Source of the DNA: Pseudomonas paraeruginosa PA7
GTDB taxonomy: Bacteria; Pseudomonadota; Gammaproteobacteria; Pseudomonadales; Pseudomonadaceae
Length of the DNA: 64,000 nucleotides
Direction: 5' to 3'
Assembly (NCBI RefSeq): GCF_000017205.1
Contig: NC_009656.1
Coordinates: 4,096,001 to 4,160,000 of the forward strand
The position numbers were made by a program, and so were the translations under genes. Shown here piece after piece: positions 1 to 7,711 of this stretch. How positions within the stretch are numbered: position 1 is the first letter of the stretch; every line of letters begins with the position of its first letter. The notes beneath the pieces were generated by a model. That model ran no database searches. It saw only the letters and a list, made by a program, of their open reading frames with translations, and was not told where the DNA came from.

Positions 1-45
1 CTGGGCATCGAGCGCTTCATCGCCTTCGGCCACAGCGTCGGCGGC
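1..45 (+). pseudogene. Alpha/beta hydrolase scrap at the left edge
   Basis: Frame 1 reads LGIERFIAFGHSVGG, which looks like the strand and nucleophile elbow (G-H-S-x-G-G) of an alpha/beta hydrolase. Directly after it the similarity stops, and the stop codon of the oppositely oriented methyltransferase gene begins at 46-48. The rest of the hydrolase would lie left of the window, so I see only a truncated 3' edge. The match is short and could be chance, but the spacing of the elbow and the preceding hydrophobic strand are typical. Confidence 0.4.
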
Positions 46-798
46 TCAGCGGAGCATGCCGGCGCGCACCGTCAGCGGCCAGCGGACCCGCCGGCGGAGC
101 CACGGGTCGCCCCAGGCCTCGCGCAGTTGCGCGGCGAACGCGACAACCGGGTCCTGGCCCAGGGCCTTGCCCGCTTCCTTCACCGCCGACCAGGTGCCGA
201 CGTAGCCGAGCAGGTCGTCCACGCTCCACTCCACCTCGATGGCCAGAGCCGGCAGGCGTCGCTCCTCGAAGGGGAACGGCAGGTTGCGATAGCCTTCCTC
301 CACGTGGCGGCGCTCGGCCGGCCAGTAGGGACCGACGACCTGGTGGTAGAAGTGCTGGAGCAACGGCTCCATGGGCCCGTCGACATGCAGCACGCCATAG
401 GTGACCAGAGCCAGGATCGCGTCCGCGCGGGCCACTCGCCGGGCCTCCTGGTAGAAACGCGGCAGGTCCAGCCAGTGGGCGGCCTGGGCGACGGTCACCA
501 GGTCCACGCTGGCCGCCGCCAGGCCGCTGTCCTCGGCCAACGCGACGCGGTAGTCGACCCGCGGGTGGGCCTGCGCCTTGTCGATCTGCGCAGCGCTGGC
601 GTCGGTGGCGACCACCCGCTCGAAGCGCTCGGCCAGCAGCACCGAGAGTTGACCGGTGCCGCAGCCGCAATCCAGGGCCAGGCCGCGGCCAGGGCTGAGC
701 GCGGCCAGTTCCTCCACCAGACGCGGCGGGTAGCTCGGCCGGTGTGCCGCGTAGTTCGCCGAGCCGGTGGAGAAATGATCCTTGAAGTGGGTGGTCAT
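46..798 (-). CDS. SAM-dependent class I methyltransferase
   Basis: This 250-residue protein is a soluble class I methyltransferase of the Methyltransf_11 type; the substrate is unknown. The SAM-binding motif I is clear at residues 41-50 (ALDCGCGTGQ), followed by an acidic residue at the end of strand 2 (VVATDAS) and a motif-II-like stretch (SVDLVTVAQAAHW). I chose the ATG at 798 because CGGAGA lies just upstream; an in-frame extension of ten codons lacks a better site. It is full length for its family. It is flanked by gene scraps on both sides, so it sits in a rearranged patch rather than an evident operon. Confidence 0.85.
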   Translation of the reverse strand: MTTHFKDHFSTGSANYAAHRPSYPPRLVEELAALSPGRGLALDCGCGTGQLSVLLAERFERVVATDASAAQIDKAQAHPRVDYRVALAEDSGLAAASVDLVTVAQAAHWLDLPRFYQEARRVARADAILALVTYGVLHVDGPMEPLLQHFYHQVVGPYWPAERRHVEEGYRNLPFPFEERRLPALAIEVEWSVDDLLGYVGTWSAVKEAGKALGQDPVVAFAAQLREAWGDPWLRRRVRWPLTVRAGMLR

Positions 799-892
799 GG
801 CTGTCTCCGGAAGTGGCGGTGCCACCATAGGCTAGGCGAATGCCGATGGCGGCGAAATAGGGCTTTGGAAGGGCCGCGGCGGTACCCGTCGC

Positions 893-1187
893 CTAGTCGA
901 ACAGCGTCTCTTGCGCGCCCGCCTCGCCCCGCGCCAGCAAGCTCCTGATCTGGCTCTCCAGCACCCGGTGCCGCGACCTCGTGATAGCCCGCCGCCAGCG
1001 TCTCGTCGGTGCGCTGGCGCAGTTCGCCGCCGACGATCACGCAGAGGAAGAACGCCTTCAGCGCATGCGGCAACTGCGGCGGATGCGGGTGCCGCTGCTT
1101 GTCCCAGAGCGCCAGCAACTGCCTCGCGCGCACCCGCAGCCCGGTTTCCTCGTACACTTCGCGGACCACCGCCGTTCCCGGCGACTC
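893..1187 (-). pseudogene. Broken Nudix hydrolase gene
   Basis: The minus strand keeps most of a Nudix box (E-x7-REVYEETGL, near 1140-1187) and the following segment KAFFLCVIVGGELRQRTDET. After AAGYHEV the frame breaks, but a second frame resumes with HRVLESQIRSLLARG and ends QETLFD with a stop at 893-895. The N-terminal third of the gene is missing: at about 1180-1190 it meets a LysR fragment on the other strand. The gene has therefore lost its 5' end and carries an internal frameshifting deletion. It would have encoded a hydrolase of ADP-ribose or a related dinucleotide, but the product cannot be active. Confidence 0.7.
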
Positions 1188-1472
1188 ATTTGCGCCGCGC
1201 CCGCCTACCTCGAATGCCGTGGCGCACCGGGTGCCCCGGCCGACCTCGTGGCGCACGACTGCCTGGGCTTCAGCGGCCTGCACAGCCACCCCGAATGGAA
1301 GCTGACCGGCCAGGGCGAGCAGCCGGTGCGGGTGCGCGGCGCGCTGGTCAGCAACGACAACGAGGCCCTGCTCTGCACCGCGCGCCTGGGCCTGGGGATC
1401 TTCGCCGCCGGCGGATGGCTGATGAGCCGCGACCTCGACGCCGGCCCGCCGTGGCAGCGCCGCCAGGACTGA
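1178..1472 (+). pseudogene. LysR-family regulator, effector-domain remnant
   Basis: Frame 3 reads RRLICAAPAYLECRGAPGAP and continues through HDCLGF and SNDNEALLCTARLGLGIFAAGGWLM, the standard effector-binding domain of LysR regulators. The helix-turn-helix N-terminus is absent. The start of the fragment abuts the Nudix fragment around 1178-1190. The usual C-terminal end is also lost: after SRDLDAG the frame runs into PPWQRRQD and stops at 1472. It therefore has both ends damaged. In PAO1, as I recall, a LysR gene (PA2681) precedes the dienelactone hydrolase gene that follows here, so this is probably its residue. Confidence 0.7.
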
Positions 1473-1606
1473 GCGCGCCGGACTATCCGGATACCTCCCG
1501 GCCAACATGCGGATAGCCAATGCCCCGCCCGTCGGTTCCTACTAGGCTGGCTCGCTTCGCTTTCGCGTTTTCCCACACCAACAACAACTCGATGAGGAAT
1601 CCAGGC

Positions 1607-2848
1607 ATGGGACAGTACGTCAGCATCGCCGCGTCCGACGGCAGCGGCCGGTTCGACGCGTATCTCGCGCTCCCCGCCAGCGGCAAGGGCCCGGGCGTGG
1701 TGATCGGTCAGGAAATCTTCGGGGTCAACGCGAACATGCGCGCGGTGGCCGACCTGTACGCCGAGGAAGGCTACGTCGCGCTGGTCCCGGACCTGTTCTG
1801 GCGTCTGCAGCCGGGCGTCGACCTGGGCTACGACGAAGCGGCCTTCGCCAGCGCCATCGACCTGTTCCAGCGCATCGACCTGGACGCTGCGGTGGACGAC
1901 ATCGCCGCCTGCATCGGGCACCTGCGCCAGCGCGAGGAAGTGGCCCACGCCGGGATCGGCTTCGTCGGTTTCTGCATGGGCGGCAAGCTCGCCTACCTCG
2001 CCGCGACGCGCACCGACGTTTCCTGCTCGGTGGGCTACTACGGCATGGGTATCGAGGCGCTGCTCGACGAGGCGAAACAGATAAGGGGCCGGCTGGTGCT
2101 GCATTTCGCCGAACAGGACGCCTACTGCCCGGCGCAGGCGCGCGACACCATCCTGCCCTGCCTGCGGTCCCTGCCCAAGACCGAGCTGTACCTCTACCCC
2201 GGCGTCGACCACGCCTTCGCCCGGGTCGGCGGCACGCACTTCGACAAGCCGGCCTACCTGATGGCCCATGAGCGCAGCATCGCCGCCCTGAAGCGGGAGA
2301 TCGGGCCGAACTTCGACCTGTCGGCGCTGTGGGACGAGCACGTGCGCCACGAGTTCGACACCCGCGACGTTGCCGCGACCATGGCGACCATGGTCGCCGA
2401 GCCCTACGTCAACCACGTCCCGACCCTCACCGGCGGCGTCGGCCAACGCGAGCTGAGCCGCTTCTACCGCCACCATTTCATCCACGGCAACCCGCCGGAC
2501 ATGACGCTCACGCCGATCTCGCGGACGGTCGGCGCACTGCAGGTGGTCGACGAGTTCATCATGCGCTTCACCCATAGCTGCGAGATCGACTGGTTGCTGC
2601 CCGGCGTGCCGCCCACCGGGCGCTTCGTGGAAATCCCGATGCTCGGCGTGGTGCGCTTTCGCGGCGACCGGCTGTACCACGAGCACATCTACTGGGACCA
2701 GGCCGGCGTACTGGTGCAGATCGGCCTGCTCGACCCGCGGGGCCTGCCGGTGGCGGGCGTGGAGAGCGCGCGCAAGCTGCTCGACGAAAGCCTGCCATCG
2801 AACGGCCTGATGCCGCGCTGGGCGAGCAGCGAGGGGCTCGGCCTCTAG
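1607..2848 (+). CDS. Dienelactone hydrolase fused to an NTF2/SnoaL-like domain
   Basis: The 413-residue protein has two parts. Residues about 1-240 form a dienelactone hydrolase (carboxymethylenebutenolidase) domain with the Cys nucleophile elbow GFCMGG and the late motif YPGVDHAF, which carries the catalytic His. The remainder (EFDTRDVAATMATMVAEPYV onward) is a SnoaL-like cone domain. Fusions of this kind are common in pseudomonads, but their substrate is not established. The start at 1607 is preceded by GAGGAA at 7 bases; longer in-frame starts have no site. It probably corresponds to PA2682 of PAO1 (from memory). The gene looks intact although both flanks carry remnants. Confidence 0.85.
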   Translation: MGQYVSIAASDGSGRFDAYLALPASGKGPGVVIGQEIFGVNANMRAVADLYAEEGYVALVPDLFWRLQPGVDLGYDEAAFASAIDLFQRIDLDAAVDDIAACIGHLRQREEVAHAGIGFVGFCMGGKLAYLAATRTDVSCSVGYYGMGIEALLDEAKQIRGRLVLHFAEQDAYCPAQARDTILPCLRSLPKTELYLYPGVDHAFARVGGTHFDKPAYLMAHERSIAALKREIGPNFDLSALWDEHVRHEFDTRDVAATMATMVAEPYVNHVPTLTGGVGQRELSRFYRHHFIHGNPPDMTLTPISRTVGALQVVDEFIMRFTHSCEIDWLLPGVPPTGRFVEIPMLGVVRFRGDRLYHEHIYWDQAGVLVQIGLLDPRGLPVAGVESARKLLDESLPSNGLMPRWASSEGLGL

Positions 2849-2864
2849 GGACGGCGAGACGCGG

Positions 2865-2921
2865 CTAGCCGCCGACAAGAGCGGCGGCGATCACATCGTC
2901 GTAGGTAGGCAGGTCGAGCAT
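2865..2921 (-). pseudogene. First codons of a threonine/serine dehydratase, remainder deleted
   Basis: A strong ribosome-binding site (CGAGGAGCCGACC) precedes an ATG at 2921. The first codons read MLDLPTYDDVIAAA, the usual opening of PLP-dependent threonine/serine dehydratases of this group. The frame then ends after LVGG at 2865. Everything after about codon 14 is missing, and the stop of the convergent upstream gene is only 16 bases away. As I recall, PAO1 has a full serine/threonine dehydratase gene (PA2683) at this place. This is a deletion stub that has kept its translation start. Confidence 0.6.
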
Positions 2922-2969
2922 GGTCGGCTCCTCGGACCTTGGCAAAGAAAAAACGGGCAAGCCGCCAGG

Positions 2970-3485
2970 CTACCAGCCGAACGCCGCCAGCAGCGCCTGC
3001 GCGACGTCATCGGCGGCGATCCGATCGGTCTCGACCACCAGATCGTCCAATGCCGCCTCGCGCAGTATCGCGTCCAGTTCGGCGCTGCGCCGCAGGTGCC
3101 AGGCGAGCCCCTGCGGATCGCTGGCGTGGCGTATCCGCAGGCGCGCGGCGAGGGTTTCCGGCGACGCCTGCAGGCGACAGAGCGACAGCCTGCCCCCGCC
3201 GAGCGCGTCGCGGTAGCGCGCGAGGTCGGCGCGACGCTCGAGCACCCCCGCCAGGATCAGGCGTTGCGCTCCGGCCGCGCGATAGTTGGCGGCCAGCACG
3301 GCAAGGTTGCGCAGCTCCAGCGCGAGGTTGAAGGGATCGTCCGCCGGCGCCGGCCAGCAGTGCCGGATCGCGTCCAGGTCGAGCAGCGCATGCGCCACGC
3401 CGCGCCCGGCCAGGCGCCCGGCCAGGGCCTCGGCGACGGTGGACTTGCCGACGCCGACGGTGCCGTTGAGGAAAAGGCTCTGCAT
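2970..3485 (-). CDS. Small P-loop nucleotide kinase
   Basis: The 171-residue cytoplasmic protein has a Walker A motif at residues 7-16 (NGTVGVGKST) immediately after the first strand, as in AAA_33/shikimate-kinase-like or adenylylsulfate-kinase-like enzymes. It has a DLDAIR segment where such kinases bind substrate and a run of Arg residues (RLRIRHASD) compatible with a lid. Substrate unknown. The start at 3485 has GGAG upstream and puts the P-loop at the usual distance from the N-terminus; a longer frame upstream has no known sequence. It lies 29 bases downstream of tsi5 on the same strand and may be read through from the T6SS operon. Confidence 0.75.
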   Translation of the reverse strand: MQSLFLNGTVGVGKSTVAEALAGRLAGRGVAHALLDLDAIRHCWPAPADDPFNLALELRNLAVLAANYRAAGAQRLILAGVLERRADLARYRDALGGGRLSLCRLQASPETLAARLRIRHASDPQGLAWHLRRSAELDAILREAALDDLVVETDRIAADDVAQALLAAFGW

Positions 3486-3514
3486 GGGGCGCAGCTCCAC
3501 GATTCGGGTCTGCC

Positions 3515-3706
3515 TCACTCGTCCAGGTAGCCATCCCTGATCCCCTTCGAACGGCGATACAGGTACAGGCCGACGCGCAGCACGACGAGCACGCCGAAGA
3601 ACACCCCGACGGTCACCCAGGTGTTGCCGAAGAACCATTCCAGGCAGACGTAGAGCAACGCCAGCGGAATGCACACGAGGGTCATCAGCAGGTAATGCTT
3701 GATCAT
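3515..3706 (-). CDS. tsi5: Tsi5, immunity protein to Tse5
   Basis: This 63-residue protein is almost wholly membrane: hydrophobic segments at about residues 5-24 and 30-49 are followed by a basic loop (RRSKG) and an acidic end (DGYLDE). Its ATG overlaps the tse5 stop (ATGA), which implies translational coupling of toxin and immunity. Tsi5 is known as the inner-membrane immunity protein that blocks the pore-forming C-terminal toxin of Tse5. Identification rests on position, size and topology. It is too small to be found by length-based gene calling, which explains why it was missed in early annotations. Confidence 0.85.
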   Translation of the reverse strand: MIKHYLLMTLVCIPLALLYVCLEWFFGNTWVTVGVFFGVLVVLRVGLYLYRRSKGIRDGYLDE

Positions 3707-6700
3707 TGCGGTGGGCACTCCTCTTCTTCGTCCTTCAGCGGGCACTTGACGATCTGCTTGCCCGTCTGCCAGGCGGCCTGGGTGGCCACCGCCTTCTTGA
3801 TGGTATCGGCATGCGCGGCCTTGCGCGCGGCCAGCTTGGCCGCGCGGTTGGCGGTGTTCGCCGCCTGCCCCGAGAGGGTCCTGATCGCCCTCGCCGACTG
3901 GACCACCGTCTTGCCGGTGCTGAGCATGCCCGGCGCCACGGTGCCGATCGCCGCCGAGGCGCCGACATGCTTCCAGTTGATGTCGATGCACTTCCACTTG
4001 ATGTCGGTGAGATCGCGATCGTTGTCCCAGTTGTCCTTCATCTGTCCCAGCACTTGCTTGCCGGTCTGCATGCCCAGCTCGATACCGGCGCCCAGCGCCG
4101 CGCCGATCGCGGCCCGCGCGGCGAAGGCGCCGATCACCACCAGCGGGATGATCAGGCCGGTGGGGTCGTAGGCCACCGACGGCGCGTTCAGCGCATAGGT
4201 ATAGGGATTGGGCCCGCCGCCCAGGCCGAGCGGATCCTGGCTGGCGTAGCGGCCGGCCTCGGGCAGGTAATAGCGATAGCGGTTGTAGTAGAGGCCGCTT
4301 TCCTCGTCGTGGTACTGGCCCTGGAAGCGGATCGGCTGCGCGCCGGGCTCGCGGTCCGGCTCGACCGCCCGCCAGTCGTGCGCGACGCCCTGCCAGCGCA
4401 GTTGCCCGCGTTCGTCGCTGAGTTGCAGGGGGGTCCCGAGATGATCGGTATGGAAGAATGCGAACCGCGCCTCGCCCAGTTCCGGCACGCATTGCGCCGG
4501 CAGCGGCTGGCCTTCGGCAGCGAACGTCCGGCGCAGCTCGAGCAGTTCCGGGGTATCGGGTTCGCGGGCCTGCTCCAGGCGCAGCAGCGGGACGAAACCG
4601 CCCGGTTCGTGAACCGTCGTGCGCAGCTGCCGCTCGAAGGCCTCGGCGCACTGGCGGTCGCCGTCCCAGCCGAAACGCACCTGTTGCTCGACGCCGTCGC
4701 GCAGCACGCTCTTGGCGATCCGCCGCGACAGTGCGTCGTAGCGATAGCGCGCCTCCACCCGCGTGCCGTCGGCAGCCTCGCGCGTCAGCCGGACCAGGCG
4801 CTGCGCGCCGTCGTAGGCCAGGCGCAGGCGCTCGCCGTCGGCACCGACGCGCTCCACCAGGTTGCCCTGGGCATCGAAGTGGTAGCGATTGCCGGCGATC
4901 CGCTGCACCCGGTTGCCGAGCCAGCGCTGCGGGGCCTCGCCGGTCTCGCTCTCGCCGCTTGCGGAGCGAGTGAACCCGGAACGGTACAGTTCGTTGTGCT
5001 CGAAGGCCTGGCGACCCGCTTCGCGCCGGTTCGCCACCTCGTCGTCCAGGCGGTTGCCGGCGGCGTCGTAGTGGTAGCGGCGGTCCGGCAGGCCGGCTCG
5101 CCGGCTGCCGAGCAGGCGGCCGGCAAGGTCGTATTCGTAGCGCACGGCCGGCTGCTGGTTGTCGTCGATGCCCACCAGTTGCCCGAGTCCGTCGTAGCGA
5201 TAGCCACGTTGCCAATCGGCGCCCCCGGCCAGGCGCAGGCGACTCTCCTGCAGGCGCCCCAGCGCACCGTAGCGGCGCTCCTGGACGAACAGCGCATCGC
5301 TCTTCCCACCATGGCGCGCGTCGCGACGCACCTCGCGCTGCAGGGCGTCACGCTCGAAGGCCAGCTCGATGGCGCCGACCAGCGCGCCGTGCAGGTGACC
5401 GGCGCCGTAGGTCAGCCAGGTCACCGGCGGCGCGTCGCCGTAGCGGCTGGTCTGACGCATGCCCAGCTCGTCGTGGCTGTGCTCGACGCTGTAGACCCAG
5501 CCATCGGCATGTAGCTGGCTTTCCAGGCGCAGGTTGCCCACCTCGTCGTACTCGTAGCGGACTTCGCAATCCGGCCCGACGGCACTGGCCAGGCGGCCGT
5601 CGGCCAGCCAGCGGTAACGTTCGACCAGCGCCGGCGCAGCATCGCTGGCCGGGATCCGGACGCTCGCCAGGCGACCGTCGCGGTCGTAGGCATAGGCGGT
5701 CTCCCGACCGTCGGCGTCCTCGCGGGCAACCAGCTCGTCGGCGGCATTGTAGCGGTAGCGCTGGCGACGCCCGTCGAAGCCGGTCTCCTCGACCAGGCGG
5801 TCGAGCGGGTCGTAGCGGAAATGCGCCTGGGCGCCGTTCTCGTTGGTCAGGGTGAGCAGCCTGCCAGCCTCGTCGTGCTGGTAGGACAACTCGCGACCGC
5901 TGGCATCGGAGACCAGCGCCAGCAGATCGCCATGCCCCCAGGAAAACAGCGTGGCCCGGCCCTCGGCATCGCTGATCCGGGTCTGCCTTCCGAGAGCGTC
6001 GTAGGCGTAGCCGAGGGCGCTGCCATCGGCCAGGGCCAGGCCGATCAACTGGCCCAGCGGATCGTAGCGGCGCCGGGTGACCTGGCCCAGCGGATCGGTC
6101 TCGCAGGTCAGGCGTCCTTCACTGTCGTATTCGTAGCGCCAGGTCTGGCCGGAACAGTCGGTCAGCGCCGCCAGCAGGCCGAGCCGGTTCCACTCCAGGC
6201 GTCGTTCACCGCCACGCGGATCGACGATCCGCGTCGGCCGGTCGGGCAGGCGCGCGTCCTCGTAGCGATAGCGGGTGCTGCCGGCCGGGCCGTGCACGGT
6301 GACCGGGTTGCCCCGCTCGTCGCGCTCGAAGCGCCAGCGGCGCTGCATCGCGTCCTCCAGTTCGACCAGCAGCCCGGTCTCCTCGTCGAGCGTCTTGCGG
6401 TAACGCGCCTTGCCCGGCGTCTCCTCTTCCAACGTCCGCCCCTGGCCATCGCGCCGGCGCCGGGTCTCCCGGCCCAGCGGGTCGCGCAGGGCGACCAGGC
6501 GGCCGAACAGGTCGTAGTCGAACTCGGTGCGGCTGCCGTCAGCCCTGACCAGCGCCGTCCAGCGCCGCTGCCCGCCTTCGCCGGCGAACTCGTAGCGTTC
6601 GACGCGGCCGAGGCTGTCGCTGACCTCGGTGGCATCGCGCAGGTAGCGGAAGCTGCGGGTCAGGCCGCCCGCCTCGATCTGTTTCAGCACCCGCCCGTGC

Positions 6701-7662
6701 GGGGCATGGACATCCCACTCGTAGCGAACCTCCAGCCCGCCCGGCTCACCATGGGCGACCAGCATGTGCGCGTGCCAGGCGAACACCCGCACCACCTGGC
6801 CAAGGCGATCGCGCACGGCGATCAGGTCGCCGCTGTCGTTGAACTGGTAGCGCACCAGCCAGTCGAGCCCGGGATCCTGCGGGTCGATATGGTCCGGCGC
6901 CGGGCCGTCGTGGCTGGCCAGGATCACGCCGAACAGGCGCAGGCCGTCGTCGCCCTCGCTCGGCGCGCAGGCCTGCTGGTAGACCAGCGCATAGCTGCGT
7001 CCGGCGCTGTCGCGCACGCCGGTGAGCAGACCGCGTCCGCTCCAGCGGTACTCGGTACGGTAGCCGGCGCGGCCGAAGCTGGCCTGCAGGCGCCAGATAC
7101 CGTCGGGATGGCGAAGGAAGTGCAGGTAGCTGTGGCCCGAGAGCACCAGCACCGAGGCTTCCTGCGCCCGGAGTTCGGCCGGCACCGCCGCCCAGCGTCC
7201 GCGCCAGGCCTCCACCTCGCCGTCCTCGCGGTTCGAGCCGCCGCGGCGCAGCCAGAGCTCCTCGCTGCCGGAATAGAACTGCGCGCCCGGCGCCAGGGCG
7301 GGAAAAGCGATCCGCCGCCCCTGGGCATCGACCAGCACGCAAGCCTCGTCACCCAGTTCCAGATGCATGCTTTCGCCCGGCAGCCACCAGCCCTGGCCGA
7401 GCCGCCCGACCCGCGGATTGCTCGACAGGTAGCCGCGGGCGAAGGTGAAGGTGTCCGGCGCCGCCAGGGCGAAATCGACCTCCTCCGGCAACAACTTGCA
7501 CCCGAGCATCGGGTTGACCGGTTTGCCCACCAGCGGCACGCAGGCCGACACCCGGTCGGCCAGGCCGACCGCGCTGCTGCCGACGTGCACGGTGGGAGAG
7601 CCGGTGGAGATCACGCCTCCCGAGACTTTTTCACCGACATGGGAAACGGGTAGCCCGCTCAT
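3703..7662 (-). CDS. tse5: Tse5, Rhs-family T6SS effector with pore-forming C-terminus
   Basis: This is a 1319-residue Rhs effector. A PAAR-like N-terminus (residues about 1-60, SGGVISTGSPTVHVG) should bind the VgrG spike. About residues 380-1140 carry many YD repeats of the form YDxxGRL that build the Rhs shell. The Rhs core ends with DPLGL (1143-1147), GGGPNPYTYALNAP and DPTGL (1166-1170). The toxin follows from residue 1171 (149 residues, beginning IIPLVVIGAF, with Gly/Ala-rich hydrophobic helices). Family knowledge: Tse5 self-cleaves at both ends of the shell, and its C-terminus makes ion-selective pores in the inner membrane of prey. The gene starts 49 bases after vgrG4 with AAGGAAGG as ribosome site, and overlaps tsi5 by four bases. 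Confidence 0.95.
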   Translation of the reverse strand: MSGLPVSHVGEKVSGGVISTGSPTVHVGSSAVGLADRVSACVPLVGKPVNPMLGCKLLPEEVDFALAAPDTFTFARGYLSSNPRVGRLGQGWWLPGESMHLELGDEACVLVDAQGRRIAFPALAPGAQFYSGSEELWLRRGGSNREDGEVEAWRGRWAAVPAELRAQEASVLVLSGHSYLHFLRHPDGIWRLQASFGRAGYRTEYRWSGRGLLTGVRDSAGRSYALVYQQACAPSEGDDGLRLFGVILASHDGPAPDHIDPQDPGLDWLVRYQFNDSGDLIAVRDRLGQVVRVFAWHAHMLVAHGEPGGLEVRYEWDVHAPHGRVLKQIEAGGLTRSFRYLRDATEVSDSLGRVERYEFAGEGGQRRWTALVRADGSRTEFDYDLFGRLVALRDPLGRETRRRRDGQGRTLEEETPGKARYRKTLDEETGLLVELEDAMQRRWRFERDERGNPVTVHGPAGSTRYRYEDARLPDRPTRIVDPRGGERRLEWNRLGLLAALTDCSGQTWRYEYDSEGRLTCETDPLGQVTRRRYDPLGQLIGLALADGSALGYAYDALGRQTRISDAEGRATLFSWGHGDLLALVSDASGRELSYQHDEAGRLLTLTNENGAQAHFRYDPLDRLVEETGFDGRRQRYRYNAADELVAREDADGRETAYAYDRDGRLASVRIPASDAAPALVERYRWLADGRLASAVGPDCEVRYEYDEVGNLRLESQLHADGWVYSVEHSHDELGMRQTSRYGDAPPVTWLTYGAGHLHGALVGAIELAFERDALQREVRRDARHGGKSDALFVQERRYGALGRLQESRLRLAGGADWQRGYRYDGLGQLVGIDDNQQPAVRYEYDLAGRLLGSRRAGLPDRRYHYDAAGNRLDDEVANRREAGRQAFEHNELYRSGFTRSASGESETGEAPQRWLGNRVQRIAGNRYHFDAQGNLVERVGADGERLRLAYDGAQRLVRLTREAADGTRVEARYRYDALSRRIAKSVLRDGVEQQVRFGWDGDRQCAEAFERQLRTTVHEPGGFVPLLRLEQAREPDTPELLELRRTFAAEGQPLPAQCVPELGEARFAFFHTDHLGTPLQLSDERGQLRWQGVAHDWRAVEPDREPGAQPIRFQGQYHDEESGLYYNRYRYYLPEAGRYASQDPLGLGGGPNPYTYALNAPSVAYDPTGLIIPLVVIGAFAARAAIGAALGAGIELGMQTGKQVLGQMKDNWDNDRDLTDIKWKCIDINWKHVGASAAIGTVAPGMLSTGKTVVQSARAIRTLSGQAANTANRAAKLAARKAAHADTIKKAVATQAAWQTGKQIVKCPLKDEEEECPPQ

Positions 7663-7711
7663 CTATCCATCCTTCCTTGGCAAAACCTGCGACCGGGCAT
7701 TCGCCGGCCGC

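Noticed and set aside
5000-6800. Repeated short units resembling a repeat array
   Set aside because: They are the YD repeats of the Rhs shell coded in frame, varied in DNA sequence, and not a CRISPR or tandem DNA repeat.
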